Notes under the pieces: model-generated
Told to the model about the DNA's origin: nothing
The model's database searches: none
The model's input: the letters and a program-made list of their open reading frames with translations, nothing else
Position numbers and translations under genes: made by a program
NCBI GenBank assembly: GCA_037952775.1
Contig: JBANAY010000003.1
Coordinates: forward strand, 24,614,001 to 24,678,000
Length of the DNA: 64,000 bases
Direction: 5' to 3'
From: Clonostachys chloroleuca
Lineage: Eukaryota > Ascomycota > Sordariomycetes > Hypocreales > Bionectriaceae
Shown: piece after piece, positions 21,341 through 33,816 of the stretch
How positions within the stretch are numbered: the stretch's first letter is position 1
Layout: each line of letters opens with the position of its first letter

Positions 21341-23805
21341 TATTAGTAGTTATCTAATAGATTATATATACCTATAGGAGAGTTTATTATTTAATATTAG
21401 TTTAGATTATAAACTTTCCTTTTAAAGATTAGAAATTAATAAATCTATTAATAATAATCTAAATACTCCTCTTAGATAACCCTTAGTTATATCTATAGCT
21501 ATCTATTAGACTTTATCTTAATACTCTTCTTATAATACTATCTAGTACTAATATATTAATTCCTCTTCCTATTTAGAGTTAGAGATTATTAAAAAAAAAT
21601 ATACTATAGATCTAACTACTAATTATCTATATACCCCTAGTAAATTAATAGATAATCTATATATATTAACTTTACTAATAAAAGAATAAGAAGAAAAGAT
21701 CTAATAATTTATAAAAAAGCTTTAAGATTTATAAAATAGTATAGTATTTAATAAGCTCTAAGATTATATCTAATAAGTAAGAGAAATATAATTATAAGTT
21801 ATTACTAAACTCTAAGAAATAACTACTTACTAATAATAGAACCTTATTAAACTTATTAATTAACTTATTCTAATTAATTTATTTACTTAATCTAGATTAA
21901 TAGTTAGAAATACTAGTTTATAGGAGAAAAGTAATAATATCTACTTACTTCTATAGAAAGTTTATAGCCTAAAGGAGAAGATTTAAGGGATAGAGAAAAA
22001 TATCCCTAGAAGGAAATAATTTAGAACTATTTATAAGAATAATAATAAGCTTATAGAGAGATATAAGTAAACTAAAGGAGATTTATAAGCTAAGGTTTAA
22101 ATAATAGCTCCTATATATTATAATAAAAGCTAGATAGAACTTTAGATCTATTTAGTATATCTCTAAGTAGTTTTTCTCTAAGAGAATTTTAATATTAATA
22201 TTTAAAAGGTAGTATATACTAGTACTTACTTATAAGATATAATAGAGATATAATAATAATACTATCTATAGAAGTACTCTATTATTACTATTTCCTAGAA
22301 GATATATTAAAAATAGTTAGAAAAGAGAATTAGTAATAGCTCTATATATATAATTAAAACTATATAGAAACTACTATATATAAAGCTTATAGTAAGCTAG
22401 AAGTTCAGATTATATACTAACTATTATAAATCTATACTTAGTAAAATACTAAAGGAGCTTTCTAAGATATTCTAAATAGCTTTTTTCCTAGAGATCTTAT
22501 CTATTAACTTCTATAAGTAGATATTAAGTAAAAGAGTATCTAGTAACTAAAAAGAGTTTTTTAATTAAGAAGTTATTATAGAAATACTTATAGAGATCTT
22601 TAAAACTAATAGTATAACTTAATCTTACTCTTATTTAAGATATTATAATATAACTACTTTATAAGAAATCTATCTAACTATAGATATAAAAATACTATAG
22701 AGAAAAGGTTTAATAGAGTTAATTATAAATAGAAATACTAGAAATATAGTAAATTAAACTATATAAGAGATTACTATAAAACCTCTAATTATATAGAGTA
22801 CTAAAGTAATTAGTATATAATTAAGATATATACTAAATAAATTAGAAGCTCTAAGTTAAATACTATTCTATATATTTATAAAATATAATAGAATAGAGTA
22901 AGCTATATTAACTTAAGGATAAGAAGAGTAATATAGCTCAGATAAGAGAAATACTAGAAAAAGATAATTATATTATTTAATCTATAAATAGATATTAGTA
23001 TTCTCTTAAGCTAGTTTATAAGGAAAAAAGCTAAACTACTATTCAGAATAACTCTAGAGACTATATTTAATAGATAATATATTAAAACCTTAGAGATAAA
23101 ACCTTATTTAATAGAAATTATAGATAACTAGAGAGTTATAAAGTAGATACTCTTTAAGTTTATAATAGTAGATATTAAGAAGGATATAATTATTAGAAAA
23201 CCCTAGTTTATTAATATTAATTCTTAAATATTCTAGGTATTTAATAAATAGTATTATTCTCTAGAGTAAGCCTCTATTAAGTTAGTTACTTAGTTTAAAT
23301 AGCTTAGATAGATAATTAAGAATATATATATTATAATAATCTTAGTAAATCCTCTAAGTAGTACTTTTATACTTAATAGATATAAAGAGAATATAAAGTA
23401 ACTACTTAATAAATATATAGACTTTATAGATATTTTCTTAGAAAAGAAAGTAGCTTAATAACTACTCTTAGAAAGATAAATATATATAATTAAACTAGAA
23501 GATAGCTAAGTATTACTATAGAAATCTATCTATTCTCTAGTAATTAAAGAGCTAGAGGTTCTTAAGTTATATATTAAAAAAGCTCTTAAGAATAGATAGA
23601 TAAAGAGATTAATTAGCTTAATAGGTACCCCTATACTATTTATACCTAAGAAAGATTCTTTTAAGCTATAACTCTATATTAACTATTATAGTTTAAATAA
23701 GATAATATATAAGAATTATACTCTATTACCCCTAATCTATAAGATTTTTAACTAGCTATATTATACTAAGATCTTTATAAAACTAGATATAAAAGATATA
23801 TATAT
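21341..23805 (+). mobile_element. Heavily RIPed 5' part of a gypsy LTR element
   Basis: The LTR spans 21341-21553, exactly 213 bp like both LTRs of the intact element, and begins TATTAGTAG where the intact one begins TGTCAGTAG. Internal sequence follows base for base (gag, protease, start of reverse transcriptase) up to about 23805, which corresponds to about 30770 in the intact copy. Nearly every C and G in RIP context is now T or A. The copy is truncated inside the reverse-transcriptase region; the rest is not found next to it. Confidence 0.9.
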
Positions 23806-24136
23806 ATATATATTTTTTAGAGAGAGTTTTTATTATATTTAAAGAATATCCTAAGATCAGGCTATATATAATTAGATCTATATAATTTATTTTTAACTAA
23901 GTTTCAGTCTATATCTAATTTTAATTCTATTTTTTTTTTATCTTTTTATTTATATAAGCTAAGGTAAGGTAATAGTATTTCTAAAAACTCTAAAAAAGGC
24001 TTACTAAGTATATAATTTAGCTATAAACCCTAAGGGGGGATACTTATTATCTATAATTAACTATAATATCTCTCTAAGCTTATTATTACTAATCCCTAAT
24101 TACTAACTACTAACTACCTCTTCTTATAATTATAAT

Positions 24137-25022
24137 TATTGAAATTACAGTGGACTACAAGGTATATTAGGCCTTAAGACTGCTATAACTAGCAGCAGCA
24201 GAAGTTTTTAGCTTCTAACTTATAGTAAATACTCCTCTATAACTCAGTTAAATTTTATACTAAAAAGTCAGTTTATAGTATATTTTATAGTATAAAAGAA
24301 TCTTATTTTAATAAGAGGAACTGGAAAAATATACTAATTTCTCTTATAGGTCTACTAACTAAAAACTACTCTAAAACCTACTATAGTAGCTTCCCGAGCT
24401 ACTTTTGATTTTCTATAAAATTTATTACTATAGGAAATCTAAAAAATTAACTTATAACTACTAAAACCTTTAACTGATATATATACCTTTTTAAGACCTA
24501 CTTTTATCTGAAAGAGCTAGTTAAGCTGATCAGTTAAGTATAGATATTAGATATCTTATCTTTAAAGCTGAAAGAGATATCTAAGATCTAAGGTCTAGTC
24601 TAGGGTAGGTTGGTTATAGGGTAGCTTGGGTATAGGTTAGGCTACTAGAAGTTACTCAGATTTTTCCTGAATTTTCTAGACCCTTATTTAGGCTAATATA
24701 GCCTAATAACCTATAAATAACGCTGCTGACGCTCCTAGCCCTAAAGGGGAACTGGAGCCCGCTAAGCCGTAGCGGTCATAGCGGCCTGTAGTCACTGACC
24801 CACAGTGGCTGCAACCGCTATTGGCTAGTGATCGTAATCGCTATCGGATAGCGGTCTCAATCGCTATTAGCTAGCTGTTACAGGGGATAGCGATCGCTAA
24901 CAGTTAGTGGCTATAATCGCTAACAGTTAGTGGCTGCGACCGCTAGAGGTTAGTGGTTGCAACCGCTAACTTATAGCGATACGGTCACTAACTTATAGTG
25001 GCTATAGTCTCTCAATTCAATA
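24137..25022 (+). repeat. 886-bp dispersed repeat, copy 1 (TGTTGAA/TTCAACA-ended)
   Basis: Closely similar, same-orientation copy of 41850-42737. Combining the two copies, the element begins TGTTGAAATTACAG and ends CTCTCAATTCAACA, i.e. TG...CA with a 7-bp inverted terminus; here the end bases have changed to TA. The first half is unique AT-rich sequence. The last third is a GC-rich array of short near-palindromic units built on AGTGGCTGCGACCGCTA. It is much less RIP-mutated than its flanks. It may be a solo LTR of an unseen element or a non-autonomous transposon; I could not find a clear target duplication. Confidence 0.75.
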
Positions 25023-28000
25023 TTTCTATTTTAAATATTCCTTTTATTAGTATTTATATTATATATTATTTTCTTTATTCTATTAGGCTTTCTATTTATT
25101 ATTTATTTAGCTCTATTCTTTAATTCTAATATTAAATAGTTCTATTAATAGCTTTTCTATTTTCTTTTACTATTAACTATATTTAATTTTATATTCTTAT
25201 TATTATTTCTTTATTAATTAGTTCTAATTAATTAGTATTAAAAATATATCTAAGAACTATTCTTATTTCTATATCTTTTCTAAGATTTATATTATCTATC
25301 TTAGTTCTTATTAGGATAAGTTTTTTATTATACTAGATTATAATACTATTAAAGCTATAATTATTATATCTATATATTATTATAAGTTATTATTTTAATT
25401 TTTTATAGTAGTACTTTTAGTTATTAGAGAAATATCTTATTCTTCTAATATCTAATAAAATTTTAATTTCTATTAATTCTAATATAAGTTTATAAAAATA
25501 TCTTTCTACTCTATATAGCTAGTAAACTAATCTATTAGTAGATTTATATTTTATAGCTATAGTAAATCTAATATTATATTATAGATTTCTAATAGTACTA
25601 GATTATAGATAATATTAAATTCTTTTCTTTAGATTTTAATTATAAAATAGTTAGTTTTAAAGTTAATAATCCTATTATTATATTTAAATTTTAAGTTTTT
25701 AATATTTATAACTATATAGGTTTTTTCCTTCTTTTTCTATAGTAAGTAAAATTAATTAATTATTACTAATAAAATATAATTTTCTTATATTCTATAGTTA
25801 ATAAATACTATAAGCTAATTCCTCTTAATCTTAATATCTATAAGGATATTAAGTAAGCTTTTTATCTTAATTACTTCTAGAGTTCTCTAGTTTTTACTAT
25901 ACTATAGCTCTATTATAAATAGTTTATATTATTTTTTATCTAATTAACTTATTCTTCTATATTTTTATTAGTTTTATCTTTATTAAACTAGATTCCTATT
26001 AAGGTTTAAGTTTTTTTCTATTTTTTAATTTTAGCTTTTATTTCTTTATTAGTCTATATTTTATTTTCTTTTTTAATTATCTATTTCTACCTATAGGATC
26101 TATATATTTTCTCTTTCTACTTTTAGACTTATTTAAGATATTTCTTTATATAGTTAATATTATTATTAATATCTTTTATAATTCTTAATACTTTTTTTTT
26201 AGTATTTAGATAGTTTATATAGTTCTAGTTATAGTATTATTTAATATAATTACTATATTTATAAGTAGTATAAACTTTAAGTTCTTTTTATTTATACTAA
26301 AGTTTAATCTTAGAGTTCTAATAGATTTTATATTTAAAATCCTAATATAATTTAATATATTATTTTTCTATATTATACTTATAGGGATATTCTTCTAAGT
26401 CTTCTTTTAGAATAATATATAATCTAACTAATAGTTATTTAGTTATAAAGTATTAGGTTTATATTACTATATACCTTAGTAGTATAATACTAGCTATATA
26501 TAGGAAGATATTAAAGTTAATCTTCTTTTATTAATATAATAAGTATCTATAGTTATAGTATATAATCTATAATTCTTTAAAATAATCTTCCTTTAAGATA
26601 TTTTTCTAATAGCTTAATATCTATAAGCTTCTTAGATTCTTAATAATATCTACTAGCTATCTTCTATAAACTACTAGCTAGTTATTATTATTAGAGTTCT
26701 ATTTCTAAATTACTAGTTAATAATAGATATATCTTATTATATTCTATAGTTATCTATCTCTTTACTTCCTAATAATATTTCTTATTATAGGTTAAGTATA
26801 AAATAAAATTATTTTTATAGTAGAATATTATTTTATATTTAGTTATTAATCTATATTTATAAATATTTTCTTCTTAGTTTTTATACTTTTCTTTAAATTT
26901 TTTAAATTCTCCTTTAATTCTTTTTTAATTATCTTTTATAAGATTATACTTCTATTTTTTATCTTTATTTAGAACTTAGATATAAATAAGTACTAGAGTT
27001 AGACTAAATCTTAGAAGTATAAAATTATTAGGTATTCTTTATAGAGTAGTTCTTTATATTATATCTAGGATCTTAATCTTTTTATTAGTTTTCTTAACTA
27101 CTTCTAACTATCTTTTATCTTTCTTAATAGATTTTTAATCCTTCTACTTCTTTAGCTTTAGATATTAGAATAAAATATATCTAACCTTATTATAATTATA
27201 GTATTTATATTTTTCTATAGCTTCTAGCTCTATAGGCTCTAAATATATCCCGGATACTATAGATAGTATTAGGGTTTATTATATCTTATAGTTAGATTTA
27301 TTAGTTTTAATATAGTTCTAACTACTATATTCTTTCCCTCTTTATAGTTTCTATTTATAGATATAGTTATTAATTTATACTACTATAGCTATATATTTAA
27401 TTAAATTATCTAACTTATTTATTTTAAAAAGTTAGTTCTTAACTTTATCTTTAAATCTATTATAGAATATAGCTTTAAGAGAGCTATTATTTTAGTCTAG
27501 ATAGAATATAATCTTTCTGAACTTAGTAATATAGCTTAAAATAGCTCTAATTTACTAGAGATCCTTAAATTTCTTAATTACTTATTATTTATAGTTAATT
27601 TTCCTAAAAGCTTCTATAAGTATAATAATAAAGTTATTATAGCTTATAAGAATATTAATTATTATCTAATCTCTATCTTCTAATTTAGCTTTATTATTAT
27701 ACTAGTTATAAAGAAATATCTAGAACTATTATTCTATAGTACTAATAAAATATATTTCTATAAATCTAACTCTATTTTTATTATTCTTAAACTTTATTAG
27801 AAAGAACTTAAAGTAAGTTTAGAGTTAGATTTTAAATATATCTAATTCTTATATATCTTTAGAGAAAGGTTCTAATAGTATTAAGTAAATAATCTCTTTC
27901 TAGTTCTTCTAATATTTCTTTTTAAGATCTTTAATATATAGTATAAGTTATTTAATTATCTACTAAGTAATTAGTTTCTTAGGAGTATTATTCTACTAAG

Positions 28001-28311
28001 TAGAAATTCCTAGAGTAATTATAATATTTTTTTATTATTATATAATAGCTAAGATAAGATAATTAGCTAAATAAGAGTTATTAATATATAATAGTTAGAT
28101 AATTTATACTAAATAGAGTTTAGAGTAGGTTAGTAATTAAACTAATTAGAATATTATTCTAAGTAATATAATTAAATTATTATATAGCTATATAATATAA
28201 GTTACTATTAATATATAAGTATTATAGAGCTAGTTCTAATAAATATATAGATAATATTATTAATAACTATCTAAGAGAGTATTTAAACTATAGAAATAAA
28301 TATATATATAT
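25023..28311 (-). mobile_element. RIP-degraded retroelement relic, inverted
   Basis: Read on the minus strand this has the compositional ghost of a gag-pol unit, including a segment near 27210 (KYYNYNK) that looks like a zinc knuckle whose Cys codons became Tyr. Its minus-strand 5' end (28070-28311) is shared in inverse orientation with 20880-21120. It is the target into which the 7.3-kb gypsy element inserted. Family (gypsy or copia) cannot be decided because too many bases are changed. Confidence 0.4.
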
Positions 28312-28524
28312 TGTCAGTAGTCACCTGACAGGTCACGTGTGCCCGCAGGAGGGCTTATTATTTAATACTGGTCCAGATTACAAGCTTCCTTTTCGAAGGT
28401 TAGGAATTAATAAATCTGTCAACGGCGACCCAAGTGCTCCTCTCAGGTGACCCTTAGTCGTATCTATAGCTATCCATCGGGCTTCACCTTGATACTCTCC
28501 TTGTAATACTACCCAGTACTGACA
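28312..28524 (+). repeat. 5' LTR of gypsy element
   Basis: 213 bp, TG...CA ends. A TATA-like box (TATTTAA, 28359-28365) lies about 40 bp before an AGGAATTAA segment (28402-28410) proposed as the transcript 5' end region. Compared with the 3' LTR it has seven transitions and no transversion or indel. Confidence 0.93.
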
Positions 28525-28526
28525 CG

Positions 28527-28535
28527 TTAATTCCT
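28527..28535 (+). promoter_or_regulatory. Candidate self-priming primer-binding site
   Basis: Two bases after the 5' LTR the sequence TTAATTCCT is the exact complement of AGGAATTAA inside the LTR (28402-28410). No tRNA-like PBS (for example TGG plus tRNA 3' complement) is evident here. Tf1/sushi-type elements prime from the 5' end of their own RNA paired to such a site, so this is the expected layout; the match is short (9 nt). Confidence 0.5.
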
Positions 28536-28574
28536 CTTCCTATTTAGGGTTGGAGACCGTCAAGGGAACGCACC

Positions 28575-29774
28575 ATAGATCCAACTGCTGATCACCCGCA
28601 TACCCCTAGCGAGTCAACGGATAATCCGTATATATTGACTTCGCCGACAAAAGAACAAGAAGAAGAGGCCCAACAGCTCACAAGAGAGCTTCGAGACTTG
28701 CAAAACAGTACAGCACTCGATAAGCTCCGAGGTTACGTCCAGCAAGCAAGAGAAGCACAGCTGCAAGCCGCTGCCGAACTCTAAGGGGCAACTGCCCGCT
28801 AACAACAGGACCTTATTGAGCCTATTAACCAACCCACCCCGGTTGACTCGTTCACCTAACCTGGGTTAACAGCCAGGAACACCAGCTCGCAGGAGGAAAG
28901 CAATAGCATCCACCTACTCCTACAGGAGGTTCACAGCCTGAGGGAGAAGGTTCAAGGGATAGAGAAGGACGCCCCTGGGAGGAGGTGATCCAGGACTATT
29001 TATAAGGATGACGACGAGCCTGTGGAGAGGTACAAGCGAACCAAAGGAGACCTATGGGCTAAGGTCCAGATAACAGCCCCTACATACTATAGCAAGAGCT
29101 AGGTGGAGCTTCAGGCCTACCTAGTACGCCTCCAAGTAGTCTTCCTCTAAGAGAACTTTGATACTGATACTCGAAAGGTAGCGTATACTAGCACTTGCTT
29201 ACGAGGTGCGATAGAGGCGCGATAGCAACGCTATCTACAGAAGCACCCTATCACTACTATTTCCTGGAAGATATATCAGAAGTAGCTAGAGGAGGGAATC
29301 AGCGACGGCCCTACATATATAATCAAAACCGTGCAGAAACTGCTACGTATAAGGCTCACAGCAGGCCAGAAGTTCAGATTATACGCCGACTACTACGAAT
29401 CTATGCTCAGCGAAATACCGGAAGAGCTCCCCGAGGTGTTCCAAGTAGCCCTCTTCCTGGAGACCTTACCCGTTGACTTCTGCAAGCAGGTACTAAGCAA
29501 AGGGGTACCCAGTGACTGGAAGGAGCTTCTCAACCAAGGAGTTATCGCAGAAACACTTATAGAGGCCTCTAAGACTAGCGGTATAGCCCAACCTCGCTCT
29601 CATCCAAGACATCATAACACAACCACTTCGCAAGAGACCCGCCCGACTGCAGACACGAGAACACTACAGAGAAGGGGTTCAGATAGAGCTAACTACAGGT
29701 GGGAATACTGGAAATATAGCAAACCGGGCCATACGAGAGATTACTGTAAGGCCCCTGATTACACGGAGTACTAA
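28575..29774 (+). pseudogene. Gypsy gag, nonsense-mutated
   Basis: The reading frame after the LTR starts around 28575, where the expected ATG reads ATA. It runs through a polar N-terminal region (TPSESTDNPYILTSPTKEQ), a capsid-like helical region, and a zinc knuckle near 29706-29750. Stops interrupt it, for example after QAAAEL. In the knuckle (C-x2-C-x4-H-x4-C pattern) the first two Cys codons are TAC (29706) and TAT (29715), i.e. Tyr from a G-to-A change, leaving only the His and last Cys. Nucleic-acid binding by this gag should be lost. Confidence 0.8.
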
Positions 29775-32700
29775 AGCAACTGGCACACAACTGAGATGCA
29801 TACTAAGTGGGTTAGGGGCTCTGAGCCAGATACTGTTCCACACGTCCGCAAAACACAATAGGATGGGGCGAGCTGTATTGACTCGAGGATAAGGAGAGTA
29901 GCGCGGCTCAGGCGAGAGGGATGCTGGGAAAAGGTAACTGTACTGTTTGATCCACAAGCAGATATCAGTATCCTCTCAAGCCGGTTCGTAAGGAAAGGGG
30001 CCAAGCTACTGCCCGGGATGACCCTAGGGACCGCGTTTAACGGACAATACGTTGAGACCTTAGGGATAAAGCCTCATTTGATAGAAATTACAGATGACTG
30101 GGGAGTTGCGAAGCGGATGCTCTTTAAGTTCGTGGCAGCGGATATTGAGGAGGATATAATCGTTGGAAAACCCTGGTTTATCAATATCGATCCTCAAATA
30201 TCCTGGGCGTTTGACGAATGGCATTACCCTCTGGAGCGAGCCTCCGTCGAGCTAGTTACTCGGCCTAAGCAGCTTAGGCAGACAATTAAGAATGCGCGTG
30301 TTGCGATGATCTTGGCAAACCCCCTAAGTAGTGCTCCTATGCTTAATAGGTGCGAGGAGAATATGAAGCAGCTGCCCAATGAATACGCGGACTTCGCAGA
30401 TATCTTCTCAGAAAAGAAAGCAGCCTAACAACCACCCTTAGGAGGACGAACGCACACAATTGAACTAGAAGACGGCCAAGTGCCGCCGTGGGGGCCTATC
30501 TATCCTCTAGCAACCAGGGAGCTGGAGGTTCTCAAGTTATATATTGAAGAGGCCCTCAAGAACGGATAGATAAGAAGGTTAACTAGCCCGGCAGGCGCCC
30601 CTGTACTATTCGTACCTAAGAAAGGTTCTTCCAAACTGCAACTCTGTATCGACTATCATGGTTTAAACAAGATAACACGCAAGAACCGCGCCCCGTTACC
30701 CCTGATCCACAAGATCCTTGACCGGCTGCACGGCGCCAAGATCTTTACAAAACTAGATATAAAAGATACGTATCAAAGGCTATATATCAGCGAGGGAGAT
30801 AAGTGGAAGACGGTATTCAGATGTAGATACGGCCACTTCGAATACCTCGTTATGCCCTTCGGCCTAACTAATACACCGGCAACCTTCCAAGAGTATATCA
30901 ATAACACGTTACAGTCCGAGATAGACTCTATCTGTATTATCTACCTAGATAATATTCTGGTCTATAGCAGCGATATCGCCTCACATACGCAACACGTAAA
31001 GACCATCCTGCAGAAGCTATAGAACGCAGACCTGTACACCAACCTGCAAAAATACGAATTCGCAGTTAACAAGGTATCCTTCCTTAGGTTTATCGTAGGG
31101 CCCGAAGGAATACGAATAGAGGAGGAACGCATCCAAGCAGTACGAGACTGGCCGGAGCCTCGCAGTATAAAGGATATACAGACCTTCCTAGGCTTCACGG
31201 GATTTTACAGGCGTTTTATAAAAAACTACAGTAAAATTATAATACTATTGACCAACCTAACACAAGGCAAACGCAAGGGACGCCTATTGCTTAATAATGT
31301 CGAACGAGCAGCTTTCCAAGAGCTAAAGGACAGGTTTATAGACCAGCCAATTCTAATGCACTTTGACCCGGAGGTACGCACAAGGGTCGAGACCGACGTA
31401 TCGGATTTCGCAATAGGAGCAGTGCTTATGCAGCTCGTGTGAGGCAAATAGTACCCAGTTGCGTACCTCTCGAAGAAGCTAAGCGGGCCCCAACTTAGAT
31501 ATCCTATCCCTGATACAGAGATACTTGCGATAGTAGAGGCTTTCCGTATATAGAGGCACTACCTAGTATATACAGCTGACCCGGTTACAGTTATTACAGA
31601 CCACTTAAATCACAGCTACCTAGCAGGTAAGAAGATACTGTTAGCCAAACAGGCAATAGTACTAGACGAGCTGGCCCCGTACAACTTTACGATTGAGTAC
31701 AGACCAGGCAAATTGAACCCGGCAGACGGGCTTTTAAGGAGGCCTGACTTGGTGGATCCCCAAGCAAAGGAGGAAGCGCGAAGGAGTCACCTAGATGCTT
31801 TCCTCTGGCGCTTCTCATGTAAGGAAAGAGCGGGTAACATGCTCGAGGGAGACTCGCAGGTTGGGGCACCTGATAAGTCGTTAGACCTCGACCGGTATAC
31901 TTATAGGTTAACTGGGTTGCGCCTAGTTGTGAAAGTCCTACTTACTAGGAGGGAGGGAGTTGCTAGTGAGGTACTCACCCGCCTTCAGCTTGTGACTCGG
32001 GGAACTGTTGAGAATCAGCAGGGAGATCGCCGAAGCACAGCTGTAACGTCACAAGTGGAAGAAAGAACCCTAACCGAAGCACTCTTGGAAGCACAGCAAA
32101 GGGACACCTTTATAGCAAAAAAGAGAGCAGAGGCTAGGAATACCTCTGATACTACTAACAGGCATAAGTCTCGCAAGTAGCTAGTTAATAATAAAAAGTT
32201 GCTGTACTACTGGGGGGAAGAAGTATTGAAAAACGTATATTTATACCGCTGGGCATAAGAACTGAACTCCTCTTGCTATACCATAATACACCTGCGGCAG
32301 GTCACTAGGGAGTGAATAGAACAATGCAAAGGATAGCCAAATTTTACTTTTGGCCGGGTATAAAGAGGGATATCAAACGCTACGTGAAATCGTGCCCGAT
32401 TTGCCAACGTATCAATGTGAGAAGGCACAAGCCCTACAGGTTCCTAGCACCACTCCCGTAAGTAACACGCCCGTGGTCGGAAGTATCAATAGACTTTATT
32501 ACAGACCTTCCACCTGTGCCAGGGCCAGGAAGCAAACCATACAATACAATACTTATTATTGTGGACCGATTCACAAAGTACTCATTGTTCATTGCGACCC
32601 GAAAGGCACTCAGCAGCGAGGTATTGGCAAGAATCCTGGTTAACAAAGTTTTTATACCATATAGAATCCCGGATGGAATAGTCTCAGACAGAGCAGCGGT

Positions 32701-33631
32701 CTTTACAGGAGACTACTGGCGATCTTTCTGTTATCTACTTATATGCTAAAGGCGCCTTAGCACCGCGTTCCACCCTCAAACGGACGGTCAAACCGAGAGA
32801 ATGAACCAAGAATTACAACATTACTTGAGAGCATTTTGTGCTAAAGACCAAGGTGACTGGGCACAAAAGCTTGGAATAGCACAGTTCGTATATAACACCT
32901 CTCCCCACCGCAGCACAGGCGAGTCTCCTGCTTATTTATTATACGGATTCGAACCAAATTACCCAGGGGTAGTAACAACAGACTCAGGGGTTGATAAAAG
33001 CCCCTCAGGTATAGAAAGGGTATAAGAACTAAGAGCTGCGAGAGAAAATATAACCCAAGTGCTTGCCTCCAGCGTGAATGACTACAAGAGGTAGTATAAT
33101 AAGAAAAGGTCATAACACTCGTTCAAACCAGGCCAATTTACACTAATATTAACTAAATATATAAATCTCAGGTAACCCAGCAGGAAGCTAGCGGAGAGAT
33201 ACGTAGGACCCTATGAGATTATCAAGGCGGTCGGAAATAATAATACAGCGTTCAAATTAAAACTGCCATTATCAGTCAAAGTATATAATATCTTCCATAT
33301 AGAAAACTTAGAACTATATATAAGCAGGAGCGGAACACCTGAAGAGCCGGAGGATCACCCTTGGGGTACAGAACAAACTTTTGAGATTGAGAGAATCCTG
33401 GGTCATAAGTACAGCAAACAGAAGAGGCTCTATTTAATCAAGTGGAAGGGCTATGACCATTCGGAAAACTCTTATGTTAGCCGAAGCGCGTTTGTGGATA
33501 AAGAGATACGAGATGCTTATGACCAGCGAGTCTCCGACGAGGGGAGAGTAAAAAAGGGGTCACAGAGCAAAAAAAGCACAAGCATCACAGGAGGAGAGAA
33601 GAGGAGGCAGGGTGTTGCGGCCACGCAATAA
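29775..33631 (+). pseudogene. Gypsy pol: protease, RT, RNase H, integrase, chromodomain; RIP-inactivated
   Basis: Order seen: a protease-like segment (30018-30420); reverse transcriptase with [17 protein letters not shown] and [13 protein letters not shown]; RNase H (ETDVSDFAIGAVL, about 31390); integrase with its zinc-binding end (SCPICQR), core (VDRFTKYSLFIA, DRAAVFTG, STAFHPQTDGQTERMNQ); and a C-terminal chromodomain (EIERILGHKYSKQKRLYLIK, about 33385-33500). Stops appear in nearly every domain. The RT active site reads YLDN instead of YLDD (second Asp codon, 30951-30953, is AAT), another G-to-A change that removes a metal ligand. Chromodomains in this class steer integration to heterochromatin, fitting its landing in an already silenced repeat block. 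Confidence 0.88.
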
Positions 33632-33816
33632 CAAAACGGCAGAATAAAATTAAGAAAAAAGACCAAAAGGCCACCAACGCGCAAGAGAGTAGCTACTGGC
33701 TAGCCGGGGAGCTACCCCATTGGGACCGGAATAAACCCTCGGTCAAACAAAAGAAAAATTGAAAAGGCAGCTGACAAGCGGCGCTAACTACCTCCTGCAA
33801 CCTAGCTGCTTCCTAC

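Larger units (their letters stand above)
19616..28311. repeat. RIP-degraded AT-rich repeat block
   Basis: Nearly 8.7 kb dominated by TA, AA and TT, with stops in every frame, broken only by a GC-containing repeat at 24137-25022. Where an undegraded counterpart exists in this window (28312 onward), the block differs by C-to-T and G-to-A changes almost everywhere, notably CpA to TpA. That is the footprint of repeat-induced point mutation on duplicated DNA. Sub-parts recognised are a gypsy 5' half (21341-23805), the 886-bp repeat, and an inverted retroelement relic (25023-28311). For 19616-20880 and 23806-24136 I can only say degraded repeat of unknown origin. Confidence 0.9.
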
